Below are positions 35,431 through 44,590 of a stretch of 64,000 nt of DNA, piece by piece. The notes beneath the pieces were generated by a model. The model saw only the letters and a list, made by a program, of their open reading frames with translations. It ran no database searches and had not been told where the DNA came from. The DNA is from Streptosporangium brasiliense. Lineage in GTDB: Bacteria; Actinomycetota; Actinomycetes; Streptosporangiales; Streptosporangiaceae. Position numbers and translations under genes: made by a program. How positions within the stretch are numbered: position 1 is the first letter of the stretch; every line of letters starts with the position of its first letter. The stretch lies in assembly GCF_030811595.1 (NCBI RefSeq), contig NZ_JAUSRB010000002.1, positions 4,774,001 to 4,838,000 of the forward strand, written 5' to 3'.

Positions 35431-35458
35431 TCACGTGGTGAATACTGAGTTTTGAATA
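35431..35458. promoter_or_regulatory. Candidate operator/promoter region of the importer operon
   Basis: TCACGTGGTGA (35431-35441) is an inverted repeat directly upstream of the binding-protein gene, next to two direct TGAATAC copies about 15 bases apart. The region is AT-rich and lies between divergent genes, so a sugar-responsive repressor could bind here. No regulator gene is adjacent. Confidence 0.35.
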
Positions 35459-35536
35459 CAGTAGACGCTTTCCTGGGTTATGTGCCAGACCGATTTCCCA
35501 CGGCTTTTGTCGGAGGGGTTGGCTAGCGTTCCGACC

Positions 35537-36901
35537 GTGATCGAACGATGGAACCGGGATCAGGTGCTCGCGCTCGCGCCCGACGCCCCATCCCAGAAAG
35601 CGGCCCAGGGGGTCTCCTCCCCCGGCAAGTGGTCGGGAATCGGGGTCACGGCGGACGCGCTGTGGGGCGAGTGCAAGGGCAGCGGTTCCAAGCCCTACCG
35701 GGCGTGCGTGGACCTGTCCGAGCCCGCCTACCGGTGCAGCTGCCCGAGCCGGAAGTTCCCCTGCAAACACGCGCTCGGCCTGCTGCTGCTCTGGTCGGCC
35801 GACGGCGTCCCGGCCGCCGACGAGCCCGCCGACTGGGTGGCCGAGTGGCTCGACCAGCGGCGTGACCGCGCCGCGAAGGCGGCCACCCGCGCGGCGGCGA
35901 CGGCGGATCCGGCGGAGTCCGGCCCGCCGGGCGGCGGCCGCCGGGCCGAGCAGCGCGAGCAGCGTGTGGCGGCCGGCCTGTCGGAGCTGGAGCGCTGGCT
36001 CGCCGACCAGATCAGGCAGGGCATCGCCGGATCCCGGCGGCACGACCACTGGGACGGCCTCGCCAAACGTCTGATCGACGCGCAGGCCCCGGCCGTCGCC
36101 GGCAGCGTCTCCCGCCTGAACGCCGTCCTGGCGACCGAAGACTGGCCCGCCCGGCTGCTGGGCGAATACGCCCTCCTGCACCTGCTGTCGGTGGCCCACC
36201 GCCGCCTCCCCGAGATGGTGCGGGCCTCCGGCGACGGCGCGGACGCCCCGGAGCGGGCCGGGGCACCGCACCCGGCGGCCGCCGGGCTGCTGCAGCGGGT
36301 CCGCGAGCGGGTCGGTTTCCCGGTCACCAAGGAGGAGGTGCTCGCGGGGGAGACGGTCAGGGACGTATGGGACGTGCTCGGCCGCCGCGACGAGGAGCAG
36401 GACCGGCTGATCGCGCGCCGGGTCTGGCTCCGCGGCAGGGCCACGGGCCGGCCGGCGCTCGTGCTCTCCTTCGCCCCGGTCGGCCAGGCCCTCGACGCCT
36501 CGCTCGTCACCGGCACGGCACTCGACGCCGACCTGGCGTTCTATCCGGGGCCGTCACCGCTGCGGGCCCTGGTCGCCGCCCGCCACGACGCCGCACCCGC
36601 CGGCCCCGCGCCCGGATCCACCCCTGAACGGGCGCTGGAGGAGGTGGCCCGGGCGCTGGCGGGAGACCCCTGGGTGGACTCCTGGCCCGTCGTCCTCGAC
36701 GGGGTGACCCCGGCCAGGGGCTCCTCCTGGCAGCTGGCCGGCCCCTCCGGGGGACTGGCGCTGCACCCGTCGGCCGGCACCCCGTGGCGGCTGCTCGCGG
36801 CCTCCGGCGGCCACCCGCTGACCGTCGCCGCCGAATGGACCCCCAGGGGGCTGCGGCCCCTCACGACCTGGGACGAGAAGGGCAGGGTGATCGTCCTGTG
36901 A
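35537..36901 (+). CDS. SWIM zinc-finger protein (first gene of five-gene module)
   Basis: A 454-residue protein. The SWIM motif is near the N-terminus: YRCSCPSRKFPCKHALGLLL (C-x-C...C-x-H, about residues 57-76), a zinc-binding fold that contacts DNA or proteins. The surrounding LWGECKGSGSKPYRACVDL is typical of this actinobacterial group. An Ala/Arg linker (about 100-150) and a ~300-residue C-terminal region without known motifs follow. The start is uncertain: GTG 35537 matches the usual VIERW beginning, while an ATG at 35480 and a TTG at 35519 (near GGAGGG) are in frame. Its stop overlaps the next gene (GTGA). It is divergent from the sugar importer. Confidence 0.85.
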   Translation: MIERWNRDQVLALAPDAPSQKAAQGVSSPGKWSGIGVTADALWGECKGSGSKPYRACVDLSEPAYRCSCPSRKFPCKHALGLLLLWSADGVPAADEPADWVAEWLDQRRDRAAKAATRAAATADPAESGPPGGGRRAEQREQRVAAGLSELERWLADQIRQGIAGSRRHDHWDGLAKRLIDAQAPAVAGSVSRLNAVLATEDWPARLLGEYALLHLLSVAHRRLPEMVRASGDGADAPERAGAPHPAAAGLLQRVRERVGFPVTKEEVLAGETVRDVWDVLGRRDEEQDRLIARRVWLRGRATGRPALVLSFAPVGQALDASLVTGTALDADLAFYPGPSPLRALVAARHDAAPAGPAPGSTPERALEEVARALAGDPWVDSWPVVLDGVTPARGSSWQLAGPSGGLALHPSAGTPWRLLAASGGHPLTVAAEWTPRGLRPLTTWDEKGRVIVL

Positions 36902-38307
36902 ACGCCTCGGCCGAATGGGAGGACCTCGTCTCCACCGCGCTCGTCGGCACCGACCGCCGCCCCCTCCCGGGTGGCGCGCCGGGCGAGGTGGAGCTCCTCG
37001 AACGCGCCGCCGTGCACACGCTGCGGATGCGGGCCGGTCACCGGCTGGAGAAGGGCGAGCCGCTGAGCGTCGCGCCGCCCGAGGAGCAGCCCGCGCTCTC
37101 GCCCGCGGCCGCCGACCGGCTCGCCCGGATCCTCGGCGGCGAGCGGCCGAGGCTGCTGACCGAATGGCTGGAGACCGCGGCCGGGCACGGCTACCGGATC
37201 TCGCCGCACCTGCTGCCCGAGCTCCTCGACCAGGGGGCCAGAGACCGGTCGATCCGCCCGCACCTCGGAGTCCTCGCCGGAAACCGGGGCCGCTGGCTGG
37301 CCGGGCTCAACCCCGAGTGGGGCTTCCTGCTGGAGGAGGTCACCTCGGCCGCCGTGACCGGGGCCGACGGCGCCCGGGAGGTCTGGGAGCTGGGGACCTC
37401 CGGCGACCGCCGCGCCCACCTGGCCGCGCTGCGGGCGGCGGACCCGGCGGAGGCCAGGGAACTGCTCGCGGCGACGTGGGAGAAGGAGACCCCCGACGAT
37501 CGGGCGGCGTTCCTGGAGGTCCTCGCCGAGCGGCTCTCGCCCGACGACGAGCCGTTCCTGGAGTCCGCCCTCGACGACCGCCGCCGCGAGGTCCGCCACC
37601 AGGCCGCCGACCTGCTCACCCGCCTGCCCGGCTCCCGCCTGGGCCTGCGGATGGCCGAGCGGGGCGCCCGCTACCTCTCCGTCGAGGACGGGAGGATCCA
37701 GGTCACCCCGCCCGCCGCCTGCGACGGCGCGATGGAGCGCGACGGGATCCGGGCCAAGCCGCCCCGGGGCACGGGCGAGCGGAGCTGGTGGCTCCAGCAG
37801 GCCGTGGCGCGCACCCCGCTCGCCGTCTGGCCCCGTCTGCTCGGCCGCCCGCCGGCCGAGCTGGTCCGCATGAAGATCGTCGACTGGGGCCGGGAGGTCA
37901 TGGCGGGGTGGGTCAGGGCCACCGTGCTCCAGGGCGACCCCGAATGGGCCAGGGAGCTGTTCGCCTGGGACCCGCTCGCCGACCTGCTGGCCGCGCTGCC
38001 CCCCGCCGAGCAGGAGCGCGTCGCGGCCGACTTCGTCCGCCGGCACGGCCTGGACGGCCAGCTCATCATGGTCCTCGGCGGCGCCTCGGCCCCCTGGGGG
38101 CCAGGCCTGGCCAAGGCCGTGCTGCAGAAGATCCTCGAGGTCTCCGGCACCCAGCCGTGGAACCTCGGCGAGCTGACCAAGCTCGCCGGTGAGCGCATCG
38201 ACCCCGCCCTGTACGGCGTGGCCGAACGCCTCTCGCCCGAACCGCCCATCCAGGAGGTCGCCGCCCTCCTGCGTTTCCGTGACGACATGTTGAAGGAGCT
38301 TGTGTGA
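36898..38307 (+). CDS. DUF5691 family protein
   Basis: A 469-residue, probably soluble, helical protein. It has the opening EWEDLVSTALVGTDRRPLPG typical of DUF5691, RPRLLTEWLETAAGHGYRI, and repeated HEAT-like helices (RRAHLAALRAADPAEARELL, DDRRREVRHQAADLLTRLPG). No catalytic motif is visible. The family is found almost only beside SWIM and MoxR-type genes. GTG 36898 overlaps the SWIM stop and its own stop overlaps the next start, so translation is coupled on both sides. Confidence 0.85.
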   Translation: MNASAEWEDLVSTALVGTDRRPLPGGAPGEVELLERAAVHTLRMRAGHRLEKGEPLSVAPPEEQPALSPAAADRLARILGGERPRLLTEWLETAAGHGYRISPHLLPELLDQGARDRSIRPHLGVLAGNRGRWLAGLNPEWGFLLEEVTSAAVTGADGAREVWELGTSGDRRAHLAALRAADPAEARELLAATWEKETPDDRAAFLEVLAERLSPDDEPFLESALDDRRREVRHQAADLLTRLPGSRLGLRMAERGARYLSVEDGRIQVTPPAACDGAMERDGIRAKPPRGTGERSWWLQQAVARTPLAVWPRLLGRPPAELVRMKIVDWGREVMAGWVRATVLQGDPEWARELFAWDPLADLLAALPPAEQERVAADFVRRHGLDGQLIMVLGGASAPWGPGLAKAVLQKILEVSGTQPWNLGELTKLAGERIDPALYGVAERLSPEPPIQEVAALLRFRDDMLKELV

Positions 38308-39371
38308 CAACGGTTCTGCGGGCCCACGCCGAAGACCAGTACGCCGAGGAGCTGGCGATCCTGGCGAAGGACGACGACCGGGTCCGGCCGCCGGGCTGGA
38401 AGCTGTCCCCCTGGGCGGTGACCCGCTACATCCTGGGCGACGGTGATCAGATCACCCCGAAATACATCGGGCCCCGCCGCATCGTGGAGGTGGCGGTGGC
38501 GACCCTCGCCACCGACCGCGCGCTGCTGCTGCTCGGGGTGCCCGGCACCGCCAAGACCTGGCTGTCGGAGCACCTGGCGGCCGCGGTCAGCGGCGACTCC
38601 ACCCTGCTCGTGCAGGGCACCGCGGGCACCGCCGAGGAGGCCATCCGCTACGGCTGGAACTACGCGCGGCTGCTGGCCGAGGGCCCGTCCCGGGAGGCGC
38701 TCACGCCCAGCCCGGTGATGCGCGCGATGTCCGAGGGGCGCATCGCCCGGGTGGAGGAGCTGACCCGCATGCCCTCCGACGTCCAGGACGCGCTGATCAC
38801 CGTGCTGTCGGAGAAGACGCTGCCGATCCCCGAGCTCAACGAGGAGGTCCAGGCCACGCGCGGGTTCAACGTCATCGCCACCGCCAACGACCGCGACCGG
38901 GGGGTCAACGACCTGTCCAGCGCCCTGCGCCGCAGGTTCAACACCGTCGTGCTGCCGGTCCCGGCCACCGCCGAGGAGGAGGTGGACATCGTCTCCCGCC
39001 GCGTCGGCCAGCTCGGCCGCTCCCTGGAGCTGCCCCGGACCACGACCGGCCTGGAGGAGATCCGCCGCGTCGTCACGGTCTTCCGCGAGCTGCGCACCGG
39101 CGTCACCGAGGACGGCCGCACCAAGGTCAAGTCCCCCAGCGGCACCCTCAGCACCGCTGAGGCCATCTCCGTCCTCACCAACGGCATCGCGCTGGCGGCC
39201 CACTTCGGCGACGGCGTGCTCCGCCCCTCCGACGTGGCCGCCGGGATCGTCGGCGCCGTGGTCCAGGACCCGGTCTCCGACCAGGTCGTCTGGCGGGAAT
39301 ACCTCGAGACCGTCGTGCGCGAGCGCCAGGACTGGCGCGACTTCTACCGGGCCTGCCGTGACGCGGGCTGA
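38304..39371 (+). CDS. MoxR-type AAA+ ATPase
   Basis: A 355-residue AAA+ ATPase. Walker A is GVPGTAKTWL (about 72-81). The Walker B position reads RVEELTRMP, with EE where MoxR proteins usually have DE. The sensor segment is NVIATANDRDRGVNDLSSAL, with an arginine finger region RRRFN. MoxR ATPases act as chaperones for VWA-domain partners (established for RavA-ViaA and CoxD-CoxE type pairs), and a VWA protein is encoded two genes on. The GTG start overlaps the previous stop. Confidence 0.9.
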   Translation: MTTVLRAHAEDQYAEELAILAKDDDRVRPPGWKLSPWAVTRYILGDGDQITPKYIGPRRIVEVAVATLATDRALLLLGVPGTAKTWLSEHLAAAVSGDSTLLVQGTAGTAEEAIRYGWNYARLLAEGPSREALTPSPVMRAMSEGRIARVEELTRMPSDVQDALITVLSEKTLPIPELNEEVQATRGFNVIATANDRDRGVNDLSSALRRRFNTVVLPVPATAEEEVDIVSRRVGQLGRSLELPRTTTGLEEIRRVVTVFRELRTGVTEDGRTKVKSPSGTLSTAEAISVLTNGIALAAHFGDGVLRPSDVAAGIVGAVVQDPVSDQVVWREYLETVVRERQDWRDFYRACRDAG

Positions 39372-39476
39372 GGCGCGGAGCGCCGGGGCGGGGCCGTCCC
39401 GTCCCGCGGCGTCCGCACCACGTGGTGCCCGCCGCGGCCCGTCACCGGCCGGCCCCCCGGCGATCGGAGGCCGCCC

Positions 39477-41930
39477 GTGAGCGTCTCCGTGCTGGGCATC
39501 CGGCACCACGGGCCGGGTTCGGCGCGGTCCCTGAGAGACGAGCTGGAGCGGCTCAGGCCGGACATCGTGCTCATCGAGGGCCCGCCGGAGGCGGACGGGC
39601 TGGTCGAGCTGGCCAAGGACCCCGGTCTCGAACCCCCGGTGGCGCTGCTGGCCTACGTGCCGGGAGAGCCGTCCAAGGCCGCCTTCTGGCCGTTCGCGGT
39701 CTTCTCCCCGGAGTGGCAGGCGATCCGTCACGCGGTGGAGGCGGGCGTCCCGGTCCGCTTCTGCGACCTGCCCGCCGCCCACAGCCTCGCCTCCCGCCCG
39801 GAGGAGGAGCCGGGAGAGGGGCGGGCACCGGACACGGCACCCGAGGACGCGGGGCCGGAGGACGGCCGGCCGGCGGACCGGCGGGGACCGGCCGGGCACG
39901 CGCCGGGGACGGAGCCGCCCGAGGGGGAGGGACCGCAGGCCGGGATGCCGGCCGTACGGACCGACCCGATCGGGACGCTCGCCCGCGCCGCCGGATACGA
40001 CGATCCGGAGCGCTGGTGGGAGGACGTGGTCGAGCACCGGGGCGACACGCCGTTCCGGGTGATCGCCGAGGCCATGGCGGCGGTCCGCGACGGGCACGTC
40101 GCCGACGCCTACGAAGCCAGGCGCGAGGCCTTCATGCGGCGCACGATCCGCAGGGCGGTCAAGGACGGGTTCGAGCGGATCGCCGTCGTCTGCGGCGCCT
40201 GGCACGTGCCCGCGCTGGCCGGGACGGCGGAGGAGGGCGCCGGCTGGGGCGCGGGGCTGCCCACGGTGAAGGCCGACGACGAGCTGCTGCGGGGGCTGCC
40301 CAAGGTCAAGGCCGAGATGACCTGGGTGCCGTGGACCTACGGGCGGCTGGCCGCCTGGAGCGGATACGGCGCGGGAGTGACCTCACCGGGCTGGTACCAC
40401 CACCTGTTCGCCTCCGCCGACCGTCCGGTGGAGCGGTGGCTGACCGCCGCCGCCGGGGTGCTGCGCGAGGAGGACCTGCCGGTCTCCTCCGCCCACGTCA
40501 TCGAGGCGGTACGGCTCACGCAGAGCCTGGCCGTGCTCCGGGGACGGCCGCTGGCGGGGCTGGCGGAGGTCACCGAGGCGGTCCGGGCCGTCCTGTGCGA
40601 GGGCGACGACCTGCCGGTGGAGCTGATCCAGCGGCGCATGGTCGTGGGGGAGCGGCTCGGCCACGTCCCCGACGCGACCCCGATGGTCCCCCTCCAGCGC
40701 CACCTCCGCGAGGAGCAGCGCCGGCTGCGGCTCAAGCCCGAGGCCCTGGACCGTGAGCACGACCTCGACCTGCGCAGGCCCCTCGACCTGGAGCGCAGCA
40801 GGCTGCTGCACCGGCTGCGCCTGCTCGGCGTCGACTGGGGCACGCCCCAGGAGAGCCGGAGCAAGGGCACCTTCCGCGAGTCGTGGACGCTCGCCTGGCG
40901 CCCCGAGTTCGACGTCGACCTGATCGAGGCGGGCGCCTGGGGCACCACGGTCCCGGCGGCGGCCGCCGCCCGTGTCCGCGACCTCGCCGACGGCGGGCAG
41001 CCCGCCGGCCCCACGTCGCAGGGGGCCGCCGGGCAGGGGCCGGCCGGACCGGTGCCCGGGGCGCCCGGCGGACGGGCGGCCGCCCCCGCCGGGCCCTCGC
41101 TGGCCGGCCTCACCGGGCTGGTGGAGCGGTGTCTGCTGGCCGACCTGCCGGACGCGCTGCCGTACGTGCTCGACGCGCTGTCGGCGCGGGCCGCGCTCGA
41201 CAGCGACGTCACCCACCTGATGGCCGCGCTCCCGGCGATGGTCCGCGCCCAGCGCTACGGCGACGTGCGCGGCACCCCCGCCACCGGCCTGGCCGCCATC
41301 GTCGACGCCCTGCTCACCAGGGTCTGCGTCGGGCTGGGCGGGGCGGTCACCGGCCTGGACGACGACGCCGCCCGCGACCTGCTGCGCCACATCGACGGGG
41401 TGCAGGCCGCCGTGGCCCTGCTCGACGGCGCCTCCGGAGCGGGATCGCCCCAGACGCGCTGGCTGGCCGCGCTGCGCGGTGCCTGCGGCCGCTCCGACCT
41501 GCACGGGCTGATCGAGGGCCGGCTCACCAGGATCCTGCTGGACGCCGGAGACCTCGACGCCGACCAGGTGGGCCCGCGGATGTCGCGGGCCATGTCGGCC
41601 GGGCACCCGCCGGCCCGGGCGGCCGCCTGGATCGAGGGGTTCCTGTCGGGCGGCGGCCTGCTGCTCGTCCATGACGCCCGGCTGCTCGCGCTGATCGACG
41701 GCTGGCTCACCGGGCTCGCCCCCGAGACGTTCGTGGACGTACTGCCCCTGCTCCGCCGGACGTTCGGCGCCTTCGCCGCGCCGGAACGGCGCTCGATCGG
41801 CTCGCGGGTCCGCTCGCTCGTGACCGGGGCGGTCCCCGGCGCGGAGGGGGTGGCGGAGCTCGACGAGGAGCGCGCGGCGGCGGCCGTGCGGACCGTGCTG
41901 ATGATCCTGGGGAAGGCGGAGGCCGAGTGA
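39477..41930 (+). CDS. DUF5682 family protein
   Basis: An 817-residue protein. The N-terminus VLGIRHHGPGSARSLRDELE followed by PDIVLIEGPPEADGL is the DUF5682 signature; the paired histidines and the ExP motif suggest a TraB/TIKI- or esterase-like metal site, which is inference. An acidic Pro/Gly linker (about 105-160) interrupts it; AVVCGAWHVPAL (about 240) is a second conserved His segment. The C-terminal half is helical with Pro/Ala-rich linkers. No signal peptide is visible, so it acts in the cytoplasm. The GTG start has GGAGG at about 6 bases; it lies 105 bases after the MoxR gene and overlaps the VWA gene. Confidence 0.87.
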   Translation: MSVSVLGIRHHGPGSARSLRDELERLRPDIVLIEGPPEADGLVELAKDPGLEPPVALLAYVPGEPSKAAFWPFAVFSPEWQAIRHAVEAGVPVRFCDLPAAHSLASRPEEEPGEGRAPDTAPEDAGPEDGRPADRRGPAGHAPGTEPPEGEGPQAGMPAVRTDPIGTLARAAGYDDPERWWEDVVEHRGDTPFRVIAEAMAAVRDGHVADAYEARREAFMRRTIRRAVKDGFERIAVVCGAWHVPALAGTAEEGAGWGAGLPTVKADDELLRGLPKVKAEMTWVPWTYGRLAAWSGYGAGVTSPGWYHHLFASADRPVERWLTAAAGVLREEDLPVSSAHVIEAVRLTQSLAVLRGRPLAGLAEVTEAVRAVLCEGDDLPVELIQRRMVVGERLGHVPDATPMVPLQRHLREEQRRLRLKPEALDREHDLDLRRPLDLERSRLLHRLRLLGVDWGTPQESRSKGTFRESWTLAWRPEFDVDLIEAGAWGTTVPAAAAARVRDLADGGQPAGPTSQGAAGQGPAGPVPGAPGGRAAAPAGPSLAGLTGLVERCLLADLPDALPYVLDALSARAALDSDVTHLMAALPAMVRAQRYGDVRGTPATGLAAIVDALLTRVCVGLGGAVTGLDDDAARDLLRHIDGVQAAVALLDGASGAGSPQTRWLAALRGACGRSDLHGLIEGRLTRILLDAGDLDADQVGPRMSRAMSAGHPPARAAAWIEGFLSGGGLLLVHDARLLALIDGWLTGLAPETFVDVLPLLRRTFGAFAAPERRSIGSRVRSLVTGAVPGAEGVAELDEERAAAAVRTVLMILGKAEAE

Positions 41931-43087
41931 TGGACGAAAGACTGCGCCGCTGGCGGCTGGTGCTCGGCGGTGACGCCGACGGCACGGGGTGCGCGCTCAC
42001 CGGGACCGACGCCCAGATGGACGGAGCCCTGGCCGCGCTCTACAACGGCGGTGGCGGCGGGAGCGCGGACGAGCGGAGCGGAGGTCTCGGCGCCTCCGCG
42101 CCCAGGGTGGCGCGCTGGCTGGGCGACATCCGGTCCTATTTCCCCTCGACCGTCGTACAGGTCATGCAGAAGGACGCCGTCGAGCGGCTGAACCTGACCC
42201 GGCTGCTGCTGGAGCCGGAGATGCTGGAGGCGGTCGAGCCCGACGTCCACATGGTCGGCACGCTGCTGTCGCTCAACCGGGTGATGCCGGAGAAGGCGCG
42301 CGAGTCGGCCCGTGCGCTGGTCCGCAAGGTCGTCTCCGAGCTGGAGCGGCGGCTCGTGCAGAAGACGAAGGCGGCCGTCACCGGCGCGCTGGACCGCTCG
42401 GCCCGGACCCACCGGCCCAAACGGGTCGCCGACATCGACTGGGACCGCACGATCCGGGCCAACCTGAAGAACTACCTGCCCGAGCGGAACACCGTGGTGC
42501 CGTCGAGGCTGGTCGGCTACGGCAGGCGGCAGCGGGCCGTCCAGCGCGAGGTCGTGCTCTGCATCGACCAGAGCGGATCGATGGCCGCCTCCGTCGTTTA
42601 TTCGAGCGTCTTCGGCGCGGTGCTCGCCTCGATGCGCTCGCTCAGGACGTCGCTGGTGGTCTTCGACACCGCGGTCGTCGACCTCACCGACCAGCTCCAC
42701 GACCCGGTGGAGCTGCTGTTCGGCACCCAGCTCGGCGGCGGCACCGACATCAACCGGGCCATCGCCTACAGCCAGGGCCTCATCACCCGGCCCACCGACT
42801 CGATCTTCATTCTGATCAGCGACCTCTACGAGGGCGGTGTCCGGGAGGAGATGCTCCGCAGGGTCGCCCAGATGACCGCGGCCGGGGTCCAGGTCATCGT
42901 GCTGCTCGCGCTGTCGGACGAGGGCGCGCCCTTCTACGACCGTGACAACGCCGCCGCCCTGGCGGCGCTGGGGGTGCCCGCCTTCGCCTGCACCCCCGAC
43001 GCCTTCCCCGGCCTGATGGCCGCGGCGATCGAACGACGTGACATCGGCCAGTGGGCCGAGCGGGAGCTGGAGCGCACGGCCAGATGA
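41930..43087 (+). CDS. VWA-domain protein, CoxE/ViaA-like
   Basis: A 385-residue protein, the likely partner of the MoxR ATPase. The N-terminal helical region (about 1-195, with RWRLVLGGDADGTG and RVARWLGDIRSYFPSTVVQV) precedes a VWA domain with a complete metal-ion-dependent adhesion site: VLCIDQSGSM (DxSxS), GGGTD (the threonine) and LISDLYEGG (the aspartate). ATG 41930 forms a TGATG overlap with the previous stop and has GGAGG 7 bases upstream; GTG 41927 is an alternative. It is the last gene of the module, followed by strong inverted repeats. Confidence 0.9.
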   Translation: MDERLRRWRLVLGGDADGTGCALTGTDAQMDGALAALYNGGGGGSADERSGGLGASAPRVARWLGDIRSYFPSTVVQVMQKDAVERLNLTRLLLEPEMLEAVEPDVHMVGTLLSLNRVMPEKARESARALVRKVVSELERRLVQKTKAAVTGALDRSARTHRPKRVADIDWDRTIRANLKNYLPERNTVVPSRLVGYGRRQRAVQREVVLCIDQSGSMAASVVYSSVFGAVLASMRSLRTSLVVFDTAVVDLTDQLHDPVELLFGTQLGGGTDINRAIAYSQGLITRPTDSIFILISDLYEGGVREEMLRRVAQMTAAGVQVIVLLALSDEGAPFYDRDNAAALAALGVPAFACTPDAFPGLMAAAIERRDIGQWAERELERTAR

Positions 43088-43164
43088 TCCCGCTCTGACA
43101 GGGGGGGCACGCACATGATCTCGCTCTGACAAGGGTGGCACGGAGGCCCGCCCCTGTCAGAGCG
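43084..43164. terminator. Alternative hairpins with three copies of one arm, downstream of the five-gene module
   Basis: CGCTCTGACAGGGG (43091-43104) is perfectly complementary to CCCCTGTCAGAGCG (43151-43164). A second direct copy with one change (43122-43135) can pair with the same right arm. The two left copies belong to 31-bp tandem units (43084-43114 and 43115-43145). Only one stem can form at a time. Termination of the module's message is likely. Confidence 0.65.
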
Positions 43165-43448
43165 CCATGGCCGGCGGCGATGCCCTCACGTCCGGCCGCC
43201 CGGTGGGGGCGCCTGGGGACGACAGGCGACGCCCGCTCTGCGGTGGGCCGTCCGGACGGTGGGATGTCCGGGCGGCCGGCCGTTCCGCGGAGGCGCCGTC
43301 GGGAATGATCCGGAATCCGGGCGGGATCGGTCCCGAATCCCATTCCATGATCATCGATACCGTGATCCGGGCTCGGTATCCTCCTGGCGGGCCGTCATGA
43401 TCGAATGGGTCTGCCCCAGATCGCGCACACGGGGTTCGGAGGTGTCAG
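43165..43448. other. Intergenic stretch without a supported gene
   Basis: About 285 bases follow the hairpins. Nothing coding is supported. The right end contains the GGAGG ribosome site (43438-43442) of the next, frameshifted gene. Confidence 0.45.
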
Positions 43449-44293
43449 GTGGCTCTCTCTGACGGGAGCGGAGACGTCCGCGGGACCGGCGAGATCGCCC
43501 GTCACCGGCAGCCGGCCGCCGACGGCGGACACGCCTACCGGCCGGCCGGCGCCGACCAGGGGCCGGTCATCGACGTGCCGCACGCCTGTGTGACCGGTCA
43601 CGGAGGCCCCCCGCCCCAGGCGGCCGAGCCCGCCGACCGGCTCACCGCCGCGGCCAACGGCCTGTGGATCGCCAAGCACACCACCGTCTCCAAGCACACC
43701 ACCGAGCGGATCGGGGGGCTGCTCGCCGGGGTCGCCGCCGCCACGGGATCACCGCCGCTCCGCACCTGCTGCCCCGTCCGGCCGACCTGGCCGGGAAGTT
43801 CATGGCCATGCTCCGCAAGGTCCTGAGCAGCGTCGGGCACGTCCTCGAAAGCCTCTTCAAGACTCCCCGGGCCAAGAGGGTCGACACCGTGGCCGGCCGT
43901 CTGCACGACCGTTGGCGCGCTCCGCGCCGGCTGGACGGCGGAGGCTACGAACCCCGCATCAAGACGACCACGGACCGGGCGTGGGCGAAGAGACACGGCA
44001 CGGACCGGGTCGACATCGCCAACACCGACTACAAGCACCTGCCGCGCGACTGGCAGCAGGAGAACAGGGACTCCGCGGACGTGGCGGTCAGGTTGGTGCG
44101 CGACGGCGAGAAGCGGGGAGCGGACCTGGGGAGCGAGAAGTTCATGGAGGAGGCCAGCGAGGAAGTGCACAAGGAGTGGCTCAGGCGGAACGGGGAACGG
44201 GCCCCCGCCGAGCAGCGGCTGCCGTACCGGGAGCTGACGGAGCTGGAGAAGGAGAAGGACCGGGAGGTCGTCCGCGCGGCGCTCGGCCGCTGA
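43449..44293 (+). pseudogene. Frameshifted gene: uncharacterised protein with RyR-like C-terminus
   Basis: GTG 43449, with GGAGG 6 bases upstream, opens a frame that stays natural to about 43745 (...HTTERIGGLLAGVAAATG). The continuation lies in another frame from 43748: ITAAPHLLPRPADLAGKFMA and on to the TGA at 44293. One extra G in the run at 43745-43747 would join both into one protein of about 280 residues with a single hydrophobic segment at the join. The C-terminal part has two related blocks, VDIANTDYKHLPRDWQQEN and EEVHKEWLRRNG...LPYRELTELEKEKDREVV, resembling the RyR domain. ATG 43802 could express the C-terminal part alone. Mutation and sequencing error cannot be distinguished here. 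Confidence 0.65.
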
Positions 44294-44299
44294 GCGGTG

Positions 44300-44590
44300 A
44301 GCCTGCCGTCGCACCGGACGGGTCTCGGCGGCAGAGCGCGCGCCCGCACTCCCCGCCGCCACACCCGACGTTGCGCCACTCGACCACGGACCGCCGGTCG
44401 GCTCCCTGGCCCACCGTCGCCGTGAGCACCGGGGAGCTGTCGTGGACCACCAGGTCCGTCCGGATACGCCCAGAACGGGCTCGCCCACGACCGGTCGGGG
44501 TTCAACGGGTCGTAGAAGCGCAGGGTGCCCGTGGGCGTCACGCCCACGGCGGTGCAGGTTCAGGGCGTACGCGCCGTCGGCGTCCGCGGT
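44300..44590 (-). pseudogene. Remnant of an exported-type protein, broken by frame changes
   Basis: Minus-strand segments in three successive frames read naturally and join end to end. They are TTADADGAYALNLHR (about 44590-44535), VGVTPTGTLRFYDPLNPDRS then WASPFWAYPDGP (about 44547-44440), and LVVHDSSPVLTATVGQGADR then RSVVEWRNV (about 44455-44365). They look like a beta-rich extracellular or RHS-type segment with two single-base shifts. No start or stop is identifiable. The family is not known. Confidence 0.4.
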
